This document shows positions 1-5,045 of a stretch of DNA of 5,171 bases, in pieces (position 1 is the first letter of the stretch; every line of letters begins with the position of its first letter). The translations under genes and the position numbers were made by a program. The notes under the pieces are model-generated. The model saw only the letters and a program-made list of their open reading frames with translations, did not search any database and was not told the origin of the DNA. The DNA is from Betaproteobacteria bacterium (GTDB taxonomy: Bacteria > Pseudomonadota > Gammaproteobacteria > Burkholderiales > Ferrovaceae), in assembly GCA_028870615.1 (NCBI GenBank), contig JAGWPH010000217.1, forward strand, positions 1 through 5,171. Reading direction: 5' to 3'.

Positions 1-2
1 AT

Positions 3-1058
3 GCCCTGTTTGGTGCGGGCATTGGATACCGGGTTTATGGTGGCTTGCGTTTTTTCGAGCGTATGGAAGTCAAGCATGCCCTGGCCTATCTCCGTCTCGC
101 GGCCCATCCGGATGACGATGGGGCATTTTTGCGGGTAGTCAATTTTCCGCCCCGTGGCCTGGGTGCACGCTCTCTCGAAACCCTGCAATCCCATGCCGCA
201 GGCGCTGGTCTCAGCCTGCACGGGGCGGCCCGCCAGGTGGGCTTGAGCGGCAAGGCAGCCACGGGCCTGAACGCATTTCTCCTGTGTATCGACCGGTTGT
301 ACCGGGCGGCACAGGTTGTGCCGCTGGAAGAGCTGGTGTCCGTCACGCTGGATGAAAGCGGACTTGTTCAGCACTACCGCCAGGAGCGTGAGGGGGCTGA
401 CCGGGTGGAGAACCTGGAAGAACTGGTGGCTGCCGCGGCAAGCTTTGAGCATGACAGCGAACTGAGCGACCTCACGGCCTTTTTGTCCCATGCCAGCCTG
501 GAGGCAGGTGAACACGAAGCGGCACCGGGGGCCGATGCATTACAACTGATGACAGTCCATGCGGCCAAGGGGCTGGAGTTTCAGGTGGTCTTTGTGTGCG
601 GCCTGGAAGAGGGGCTGTTTCCCCATGAAAACGCCCTGTCTGAAGCAGATGGTCTGGAGGAGGAACGGCGCCTGATGTATGTGGCCATGACCCGGGCGCG
701 TCAACAGTTGATCCTGACCCGTGCGGAAAGCCGGATGCTGCATGGTCAGGTGCGCTATGGGTTGCGTTCGCGCTTCATCGACGAGATTCCTGAGGCCCTG
801 TGCCGCTGGCTGTCCTCGACACAGCCCGCCTGGCAGCCGCCAGAGCGCTTTGTGACGGCCGTACCGCGGGTGACGGAACGCGCCTCAGTGGGGGGGCAGC
901 CTTTCTTTGTCGGGCAGTCGGTCAGTCATGCTAAATTCGGCACTGGCGTCATCCTGCAATGCGAGGGGAGCGGCAGCGATGCCCGGGTTCAGGTCAACTT
1001 CAGAGACGCCGGTGTCAAATGGCTTGCGCTTGGTTTTGCGCGCCTGACGCCCTGCTAA
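3..1058 (+). CDS. uvrD: ATP-dependent DNA helicase UvrD (helicase II), 3' part only
   Basis: This is the C-terminal 351 residues of a superfamily 1A 3'-5' DNA helicase, which unwinds DNA in nucleotide excision repair and mismatch repair. The reading frame is open from the first bases of the window, so the true start and the Walker A half lie upstream; the E. coli family member is about 720 residues. Visible landmarks, counted from the first residue here: the YRVYGGLRFFER stretch (10-20), which is motif IV; the 2B region; motif V, TVHAAKGLEF (about 184-193); and motif VI, RRLMYVAMTRAR (about 222-233). The tail after SRFIDEIP is the flexible linker, and the last 60 residues (GQSVSHAKFGTGVI onward) form the KOW/Tudor-like module that binds RNA polymerase in UvrD and PcrA. 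All helicase motifs in this half are intact. The TTG at 45 and the ATG at 63 are internal, not starts. Rep is the main alternative, but the Tudor-like tail and the SRF-IDEIPE context favour UvrD. Confidence 0.95.
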   Translation, partial: ALFGAGIGYRVYGGLRFFERMEVKHALAYLRLAAHPDDDGAFLRVVNFPPRGLGARSLETLQSHAAGAGLSLHGAARQVGLSGKAATGLNAFLLCIDRLYRAAQVVPLEELVSVTLDESGLVQHYRQEREGADRVENLEELVAAAASFEHDSELSDLTAFLSHASLEAGEHEAAPGADALQLMTVHAAKGLEFQVVFVCGLEEGLFPHENALSEADGLEEERRLMYVAMTRARQQLILTRAESRMLHGQVRYGLRSRFIDEIPEALCRWLSSTQPAWQPPERFVTAVPRVTERASVGGQPFFVGQSVSHAKFGTGVILQCEGSGSDARVQVNFRDAGVKWLALGFARLTPC

Positions 1059-1162
1059 GCCCTGATGAACCACCAGCAGCGTATCGTCTTCTCCTCCCGG
1101 GGCTTCTTGTGTCACCGGTGCGTTGTGGCGCGCACGCCGCTGTGACGGGCAAATACCAGCGC

Positions 1163-1180
1163 CCATCCTTGCAAGGTTGG
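1163..1180. repeat. 18-base imperfect palindrome upstream of the cytochrome c4 gene
   Basis: CCATCCTTGCAAGGTTGG has dyad symmetry at 8 of its 9 paired positions; the single mismatch is T/T. It is centred about 118 bases before the cytochrome start and about 55 bases before the candidate -10 box. It could be an operator, a weak hairpin at the end of the uvrD transcript, or chance. No T run follows it, so it is not a standard intrinsic terminator. Confidence 0.35.
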
Positions 1181-1198
1181 TGCGGGACTCGCCATGAC

Positions 1199-1228
1199 TG
1201 GAGCACTGCGACCTAAATCCGGTAGAAT
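1199..1228 (+). promoter_or_regulatory. Possible sigma-70 promoter for the cytochrome c4 cluster
   Basis: TAGAAT at 1223-1228 differs from the -10 consensus at one position. The best-placed -35 candidate, TGGAGC at 1199-1204, is 18 bases upstream and matches only half of the consensus. Transcription would then start near 1235, leaving a leader of about 50 bases. The -10 box is reasonable and the -35 is weak, so this is tentative. Confidence 0.35.
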
Positions 1229-1277
1229 GGCGGGGTTTACAAGGACGCTCCTGTTTTGGGGCGTTGCAGACGGGTGC

Positions 1278-1282
1278 GAGGG
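1278..1282 (+). promoter_or_regulatory. Ribosome binding site that fixes the cytochrome c4 start
   Basis: GAGGG lies six bases before the ATG at 1289. It supports this ATG over the in-frame TTG at 1256, which would place an arginine-rich stretch in front of a normal signal peptide. Confidence 0.7.
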
Positions 1283-1288
1283 CTTGAC

Positions 1289-1909
1289 ATGAAAAAAACG
1301 GTGATTCTGGTGTTGCTGGCGGCGTTGTCTACGCCGACCTGGGCCACACATGGGAATGCCCAAAAGGGGAGGGTGATCGCAGACTCGGTATGTTTTGCCT
1401 GTCATGGGATCGACGGCGTCAGCCCTATTCCCACCCAGCCCCATCTGGCAGCCCAGCAACCGGATTATCTCGCAAAACAGCTTAACGACATGAAGTCCAT
1501 CAATGGGGCGCCGCCCCTGCGCAACAACCCCATCATGTCCGGGGTGGTGAGTACGCTGTCCGATGAGGACGTTCGCAACGTATCCGCCTGGTACGCGGCA
1601 CAACCTCCCAAGCTTTCCCAGGCCATTCACCCTAAATCGGCAGCTATAGGTCAAAAACTCTGGCGCGCAGGGGACGCCGATCGGGGCGTCCCGGCCTGTT
1701 CGGGCTGTCACGGCCCCACTGGCGACGGCATTCCGGCACCCTATCCGCGCCTGTCAGGGCAGTATTCGGAATATACCGAGATCCAGTTGCAGCACTTCAA
1801 GAATGGCAGTCGCAGCAACGATCCCTCAGCCATCATGCGCAGCATCGCACATCGCCTGAGTAACGAAGAAATCAGGGCGCTTGCCGATTTCACAGCGGGA
1901 TTGCGCTGA
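1289..1909 (+). CDS. Dihaem cytochrome c4, periplasmic electron carrier
   Basis: This encodes a 206-residue exported c-type cytochrome with two haem domains, the usual length and layout of cytochrome c4. It carries electrons in the periplasm between a quinol:cytochrome c reductase or another donor and a terminal oxidase. Residues 1-19 form a Sec signal peptide (MKKT, then a hydrophobic core, then a probable cut after TWA). Domain 1 has the haem motif C35-F-A-C38-H39 with M83 as the likely sixth ligand. Domain 2 has C137-S-G-C140-H141 with M183. Both domains show the c4 signature: a conserved P-x-L-(A/S)-x-Q segment after the haem site, then a loop ending in the ligand methionine. A ribosome binding site at 1278-1282 sets the start. 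The next gene begins four bases after the stop, so the two are almost certainly cotranscribed. I avoid a gene symbol because several naming schemes exist for c4 paralogues. Confidence 0.93.
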   Translation: MKKTVILVLLAALSTPTWATHGNAQKGRVIADSVCFACHGIDGVSPIPTQPHLAAQQPDYLAKQLNDMKSINGAPPLRNNPIMSGVVSTLSDEDVRNVSAWYAAQPPKLSQAIHPKSAAIGQKLWRAGDADRGVPACSGCHGPTGDGIPAPYPRLSGQYSEYTEIQLQHFKNGSRSNDPSAIMRSIAHRLSNEEIRALADFTAGLR

Positions 1910-1913
1910 AGCC

Positions 1914-3386
1914 ATGACAGACCCCAAACCTGAATTGATTCCCAAGCGCTATTGGGGATACCTGGCGCTCCTGCTTTGGGGTGCAGCAGCTTTGTTTTTG
2001 ATGCGTCATACGCCCTATGCGCTTGATGAAGGGGCAGCCAAGGCGCTGATCCTGGATTGGTCCATCGGCGACCAGGTGGCCAACTCGGTGGTGACTTTGG
2101 GGACTCCGGACATGCGAGCCCTGCTGTGGTTGCCCTTGGGGTTTTTGTGGCCAGGCCAGATTTTTGCAGCCAAGGTCGTCACGGCACTGATACTCGCCCT
2201 GACCGCCAGGGGCCTTTTTTTTTGGCGAAAGTCCCATGGAGCGGAAGAGGAGGCCCTGCTAGCCACCGGGCTCCTGCTGATTGCTCCCCTCACGTTGCAG
2301 CAACTGGATGCCCTGGCACCCGGCATTGAGTTGCTGGCAGCTTTCGTGGCGGGTGCCTGGTTGGACCGCGCCTATCGACAGACCCCCAGAGCCCTTGGAG
2401 GCCTGTTTTTTGCCCAGCTGGCGGTTTGTGCCTTCAGCGTCAGTCTGCACCCGGCCGGGTTGGCTTATCCTCTCGCGTTACTCTGGTCCTGGTGGTCGCA
2501 GCCCCTGGATCGTATGCAGCAACGCATCTTTTATGTAGGGATTGTCCTGACAACCGTGTTGACCCTGTTGTTGCGCATGGGATGGCACGACTTGGGCTCC
2601 TGGCAAAACCCGGTCATTAACGCGGCGGCCATGTTTTGGGGGCCGAGCCTCCAAGGTGGCGACGCGACACCGGAGGACTGGATCAGTGGGCTGTTGCTCC
2701 TGGGCTTGTTGTTGGCCGTCATTGGATATCGGCGACGGCAGCTCTGGGAAGACTTTATGGGGCGCACTCTGTTGCTGGGTATTTTCCTCGGGGCCTTCCT
2801 GAGTGATTCGGCTTGGGGTTTTCTTGGTCTCACCCTGCTGTTCTATGGGGGCCTGCCCTGGCTGCTCAAGCCCCGCGCGATAATGGAGAAACACGGCTTC
2901 ATGGTTCAGAGGGGATGGCTGTGGGTGCTATTGCTGCTGCTTTCTACCATGGATATGCGGGCAGATCGGGCTTGGCACGACCAGACCATCAACGACGTCC
3001 TGTCTGATCAAGATCAGTTGATCAAAACTTTCGCAGATGACGTGGACCAACTGCGCAAGGTCATGGAAGAAAAAAATCAGCCGATGCCGCGCATTCGGGT
3101 GGCCAGTCAGTGGCCGGCGCGCACCATGCTCGCCTGCCGCTGCGATGCATTGGCGCTGCCCCCCGCAGCCAAGGATCCCCAGTCCCAGTTGGCCCTTCTG
3201 CATGGCCTGTCACACCTGGTGCTGACCCCCAGTGCCAGCAAAAACCTGGGACTTGCCGAGAATCTGGCGATGCTGGGTACGGAGGTGGAAACGATATCGT
3301 TGCAACCCGGCGGAGTGATACTGAAGGTCAAGGCACCGGTGCCGGCACCCGCAGCCAGCGCACCGGCAACCGCCACTGTCCCCTGA
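1914..3386 (+). CDS. Polytopic membrane protein, GT-C glycosyltransferase-like
   Basis: This 490-residue inner-membrane protein has about ten hydrophobic segments between residues 15 and 346, then a soluble tail of about 140 residues. The acidic pair D38-E39 just after the first membrane helix, in what should be the first periplasmic loop, is the position of the catalytic or metal-binding acidic residues in GT-C enzymes such as ArnT and PMT. Such enzymes move a sugar from a polyprenyl-phosphate carrier to lipid or protein. I see no other diagnostic motif, so the family call is tentative. The tail has a charged, probably helical stretch (about 356-388), a C408-R-C410 pair and an Ala/Pro-rich end. 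The ATG at 1914 is preferred: it is four bases after the cytochrome stop and leaves a short polar N-terminus ending in KRYW before helix 1. An in-frame ATG at 1881 would overlap the cytochrome gene. Coupled translation is likely because the ribosome binding site is weak. A T9 run lies inside the gene at 2215-2223. Confidence 0.85.
   Translation: MTDPKPELIPKRYWGYLALLLWGAAALFLMRHTPYALDEGAAKALILDWSIGDQVANSVVTLGTPDMRALLWLPLGFLWPGQIFAAKVVTALILALTARGLFFWRKSHGAEEEALLATGLLLIAPLTLQQLDALAPGIELLAAFVAGAWLDRAYRQTPRALGGLFFAQLAVCAFSVSLHPAGLAYPLALLWSWWSQPLDRMQQRIFYVGIVLTTVLTLLLRMGWHDLGSWQNPVINAAAMFWGPSLQGGDATPEDWISGLLLLGLLLAVIGYRRRQLWEDFMGRTLLLGIFLGAFLSDSAWGFLGLTLLFYGGLPWLLKPRAIMEKHGFMVQRGWLWVLLLLLSTMDMRADRAWHDQTINDVLSDQDQLIKTFADDVDQLRKVMEEKNQPMPRIRVASQWPARTMLACRCDALALPPAAKDPQSQLALLHGLSHLVLTPSASKNLGLAENLAMLGTEVETISLQPGGVILKVKAPVPAPAASAPATATVP
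2197..2223 (+). terminator. Terminator-like hairpin plus T9 run inside the membrane-protein gene
   Basis: CCCTG (2197-2201) can pair with CAGGG (2207-2211) around a five-base loop, and nine T residues follow at 2215-2223. This resembles a short intrinsic terminator in the sense direction within a coding sequence. The stem is only five base pairs, or six with a bulge, and three bases separate it from the T run, so termination would be weak at best. In the protein the T run encodes Phe-Phe within a hydrophobic helix, which may be a sufficient explanation. Confidence 0.25.
3332..3349. repeat. Overlapping 12-base palindromes in the Ala/Pro-rich tail
   Basis: GGCACC, GGTGCC and GGCACC follow one another, giving two overlapping perfect 12-base palindromes (3332-3343 and 3338-3349). 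They encode part of the Ala/Pro/Val-rich C-terminal tail of the membrane protein. Repetitive GCN and CCN codon use is the simplest explanation. Confidence 0.5.
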
Positions 3387-3400
3387 GAAACGAGCCAGCC

Positions 3401-3607
3401 ATGAAGCACTCCCCCCTTCGCGAAATGCTGATCTATCTTGTGGTGGCACTTAGTTCGCTACTCCTGACAGCCTTTGTCGTTCACATGTTCGTCGGTGGCC
3501 TGGTCAGCCCGGAGACCGAATACCTGCTCATGGGTGTGATGTGCTCAGTTGTTGCCGGGGTTATCGGCTTCATGGTCTGGGACGTGATCTACCGTCGTCA
3601 GCGTTGA
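3401..3607 (+). CDS. Small two-helix inner-membrane protein of unknown function
   Basis: This 68-residue protein has two predicted membrane helices, about residues 9-32 and 41-62, joined by a short loop containing SPETE. The N-terminus (MKHSPLRE) and C-terminus (YRRQR) are basic, so by the positive-inside rule both ends face the cytoplasm and the acidic loop faces the periplasm. I do not recognise the family. The ATG at 3401 lies 14 bases after the stop of the GT-C-like gene; a weak GAG-containing site precedes it. It is the last gene of the cytochrome c4 cluster and ends 14 bases before a terminator, consistent with cotranscription. The frame stays open far upstream inside the previous gene, but that part is a different-frame shadow without membrane-protein character. 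It could be an accessory subunit of either neighbour. Confidence 0.8.
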   Translation: MKHSPLREMLIYLVVALSSLLLTAFVVHMFVGGLVSPETEYLLMGVMCSVVAGVIGFMVWDVIYRRQR

Positions 3608-3621
3608 CCCGGGGGCGGCCC

Positions 3622-3663
3622 AAAAAAAATGGGGCGAACCTTAAAGGTCGTCCCATTTTTTTT
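3622..3663. terminator. Bidirectional intrinsic terminator between converging operons
   Basis: The element is A8, then a GC-rich hairpin, then T8. The plus-strand arms TGGGGCGA (3630-3637) and TCGTCCCA (3648-3655) pair with one G-U wobble. CC/GG continues the stem after a bulged A at 3638, closing a loop of about five bases. The flanking A8 (3622-3629) and T8 (3656-3663) give a U tract to transcripts arriving from either side. On the minus strand the wobble becomes a C/A mismatch, so that direction should be somewhat weaker. It lies 14 bases past the plus-strand stop and 16 bases past the minus-strand stop. Confidence 0.9.
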
Positions 3664-3679
3664 GGAGCGCAACGAGAGA

Positions 3680-3784
3680 TTAATGCTTTTTAAGAGAACC
3701 CTGCCAATTTGCAGTGTCCAAAATGACGCAGAATACTGCAAAGCCCCAAATCGATAATAGTTCCACCCATGCTTCCGTTCCCAT
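3680..3784 (-). CDS. 34-residue single-helix membrane protein, unknown function
   Basis: This very short gene encodes 34 residues beginning MGTEAWVELL and ending in SLKKH. The centre (about residues 6-23: WVELLSIWGFAVFCVIL) is a single hydrophobic, tryptophan-containing segment, and the end is basic, so an orientation with the C-terminus inside is likely. A purine-rich ribosome binding site (AAGGGGGG, 3789-3796) sits four bases before the ATG. The TAA stop is followed 16 bases later by the shared terminator, the same spacing as on the other side. It begins 61 bases after the stop of the 60-residue gene and is probably the last gene of the minus-strand operon. I do not recognise the family. 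Single-helix subunits of about this size are known in terminal oxidases (CydX of cytochrome bd, subunit IIa of Thermus ba3 oxidase), which makes an oxidase accessory subunit a fair guess, not a demonstrated one. Confidence 0.7.
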   Translation of the reverse strand: MGTEAWVELLSIWGFAVFCVILDTANWQGSLKKH

Positions 3785-3788
3785 CTGA

Positions 3789-3796
3789 CCCCCCTT
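3789..3796 (-). promoter_or_regulatory. G-rich ribosome binding site of the 34-residue gene
   Basis: On the minus strand AAGGGGGG precedes TCAG and then the ATG at 3784. It overlaps the Shine-Dalgarno core well and decides the start of a gene otherwise too short to call. Confidence 0.65.
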
Positions 3797-3845
3797 TTTA
3801 TAATAAGCGCGACGAATGCCACTCAAGCCTGCCCGTGAACATATA

Positions 3846-4028
3846 CTAGGATTTCATATACTGGTCAAGTCCGAAGTCTGCCGTAAAGCCCGCTGGAAAG
3901 GTGCGGGGCCACGCTTTAATTCCCTCCGGATTTGCCGACTGCCGCATTTCGTCCTCGCTGCGCTTCCCGGTAGTGGCTACAAAAAGGGCGACCCCGGGAA
4001 AAATCAGCAAGGCAATGGTTTCAATCAC
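3846..4028 (-). CDS. 60-residue single-helix membrane protein with GTG start, unknown function
   Basis: This small protein has an N-terminal hydrophobic helix (about residues 4-19: TIALLIFPGVALFVAT), then a basic TGKRSE border and a polar tail of about 40 residues with FPAGFTADFGLDQY near its end. The start is GTG at 4028: it is the only start upstream of the helix, because an in-frame TGA lies four codons before it. GGGGA (4035-4039) is six bases upstream. The N-terminus is probably outside and the tail in the cytoplasm by the positive-inside rule. It lies 32 bases after the stop of the 150-residue gene, so it is very likely cotranscribed. I do not recognise the family. The single helix, small size and possible oxidase context fit an accessory subunit or assembly peptide in the manner of CcoQ, but there is no sequence match I can claim. 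Confidence 0.8.
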   Translation of the reverse strand: MIETIALLIFPGVALFVATTGKRSEDEMRQSANPEGIKAWPRTFPAGFTADFGLDQYMKS

Positions 4029-4060
4029 GAAACGTCCCCGTCAAGAGTCAGTGGCCGGCT

Positions 4061-4513
4061 TCATGATGGGCTGAATGTATTTTGAATGGTGCGGTAATCG
4101 CGCTCAAGGGCGAACTGGCCCTTGTGAAAGACAAACTGCAGCCGCTGACCTGTGCTGTTGAGGCCGGTCAATCCAAAAGAGCGCCCTGAAAAATCCTTAT
4201 ACAATTTGATGTCTTTCAACAGTTCCAGACTCTGGCCATTGCGCAGAATAAGCGTGGCATGCTGGCGGTCAGCTTCTATGGCGACTGGTGAGGTGGGCAG
4301 CAGCATGAGGCGGGTTTTCAGGATCCGGTTGGCTCCTGCAATCAGGAAGTAACTGGCCAAAAAGACCAGCAGGTACGACATGTACGGGTTTTCCTGAACC
4401 CAGAGGTTGGCGGCGATGGCGAGGAGGGCCGTGACTGTAGGGATATACAGCAATAAATCCCAAACCATGCCCTTGCGGTCCTGCTTCAGGGTGTAGCGGT
4501 TGTTTTGCGTCAT
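4061..4513 (-). CDS. 150-residue two-helix membrane protein with soluble C-terminal domain
   Basis: I do not recognise this protein as a named family. Residues 1-15 are polar and basic, followed by two membrane helices at about 16-39 and 44-62 that flank a short WVQENP loop. From residue 63 (RILKTR) onward it is soluble and should lie in the cytoplasm. That part alternates hydrophobic and polar residues in a way that suggests a small beta-barrel (VAIEADRQ, ATLILRNGQS, LELLKDIKLY, RLQFVFHKGQ). This two-helix plus beta layout resembles bacterial PH-like membrane proteins, an inference from shape only. The ATG at 4513 is chosen because CAGG lies seven bases upstream and it follows the lipoprotein stop by ten bases; longer in-frame starts would run into the lipoprotein gene and add a low-quality extension. 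The tight spacing on both sides makes it part of the minus-strand operon. Confidence 0.88.
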   Translation of the reverse strand: MTQNNRYTLKQDRKGMVWDLLLYIPTVTALLAIAANLWVQENPYMSYLLVFLASYFLIAGANRILKTRLMLLPTSPVAIEADRQHATLILRNGQSLELLKDIKLYKDFSGRSFGLTGLNSTGQRLQFVFHKGQFALERDYRTIQNTFSPS

Positions 4514-4523
4514 GACGGCCTGC

Positions 4524-5045
4524 TCAGTGGGTTGTCTGGGCGCCAGGGGGGAGGACGTTGCGTATGGCTGCATCCATCTCGTTATAGAGCATGGCCCCCG
4601 GTTGTTGAAAACGGACCCGTCCCTTGCTGTCGATGACGAAAGTCCAGGGATCCCCAAACACTTTGTAGGCCTTGAATGCTTCGGGGTTCATGTACTGATC
4701 CATGTGCAGAAACAGTACCTGGGTCTGATATTTATCCAGCATGGCCTTGGTGATCTGCAGTTGACGATCGCAGACCGAACAGTGCCCTGGCGTCGCAAAT
4801 TCCAGCAGGATGGGTTTTCCAGAGGCAAGCGCTTTGTCCAGGGAGTATTGGTACATGCGTTCATCCGGCTGTCGGTAGGTGGTGATGCGGCTGATATCGC
4901 CGCCCACGTCAGCGAGTGTTTTGGTGGCCAGTCGGGGGGCAATCTCGCCGTGCGCCAGCGCTGAATTGCTTTGCCGGACGTTGCACCCTGTCAACAGACC
5001 GATAACCAGGCCGGTGAGCAGAAGGATGCGCAGGGGGCTGCTCAT
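4524..5045 (-). CDS. Thioredoxin-fold lipoprotein with CxxC active site
   Basis: This 173-residue protein is probably anchored to a membrane and acts in the periplasm as a thiol-disulphide or metal-handling protein. Residues 1-20 are a lipoprotein signal peptide ending in the lipobox L18-T-G-C21. The thioredoxin core follows: ILLEFATPGHC (about 79-89), the redox pair C89-S-V-C92, LFLHMD (111-116), and the cis-proline strand GDPWTFVID with P133. Glycine and histidine stand where most thioredoxins have tryptophan before the first cysteine, giving an H-C-x-x-C arrangement that could also bind metal. It lacks the CxxxC of SCO1/SenC. TlpA-like reductases that service copper centres or cytochromes c are the nearest functional guess. 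Its ATG overlaps the upstream stop as ATGA, indicating translational coupling, and GGGAG is eight bases upstream. The oxidase-like neighbour suggests a role in oxidase assembly. Confidence 0.88.
   Translation of the reverse strand: MSSPLRILLLTGLVIGLLTGCNVRQSNSALAHGEIAPRLATKTLADVGGDISRITTYRQPDERMYQYSLDKALASGKPILLEFATPGHCSVCDRQLQITKAMLDKYQTQVLFLHMDQYMNPEAFKAYKVFGDPWTFVIDSKGRVRFQQPGAMLYNEMDAAIRNVLPPGAQTTH

Larger units (their letters stand above)
1059..1288. other. Intergenic region between uvrD and the cytochrome c4 gene
   Basis: I find no convincing gene in these 230 bases on either strand. A 26-codon frame from the ATG at 1065 has no ribosome binding site and an unremarkable composition. The region holds an 18-base imperfect palindrome (1163-1180) and a possible sigma-70 promoter (1199-1228). 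There is no clear terminator for uvrD, since no GC-rich hairpin is followed by a T run. Confidence 0.6.

Noticed and set aside
45..1058. Complete gene starting at TTG 45 or ATG 63
   Set aside because: The frame is open to the left edge and encodes conserved UvrD motif IV residues before position 45, so this is a 5'-truncated uvrD.
1065..1145. 26-codon plus-strand frame after uvrD
   Set aside because: There is no ribosome binding site and the composition is arginine- and cysteine-rich without pattern; it is likely chance.
1256..1288. Earlier TTG start for the cytochrome
   Set aside because: It would put an arginine-rich extension before a standard MKKT signal peptide and ignore the ribosome binding site at 1278-1282.
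1112..1711. 199-codon open frame on the minus strand across the cytochrome gene
   Set aside because: It lies opposite a gene with two haem sites and a signal peptide and has no recognisable domain; it is an antisense shadow.
3598..3822. 74-codon minus-strand frame over the terminator
   Set aside because: It reads straight through the A8-hairpin-T8 terminator into the end of the convergent gene and lacks a good ribosome binding site. The alternative frame with the 34-residue protein is much better supported.
3801..3826. Minus-strand promoter (TTGAGT, 18 bases, TATAAA) before the 34-residue gene
   Set aside because: The boxes look acceptable, but transcription would begin inside the ribosome binding site, so the gene is more likely served by the operon transcript.
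3816..4085. Plus-strand frame opposite the 60-residue gene
   Set aside because: The product is low in recognisable structure, while the minus-strand frame has a membrane helix, a ribosome binding site and operon spacing.
4688..4942. 84-codon minus-strand frame inside the lipoprotein gene
   Set aside because: It overlaps the clear thioredoxin-fold frame and has no independent signal.
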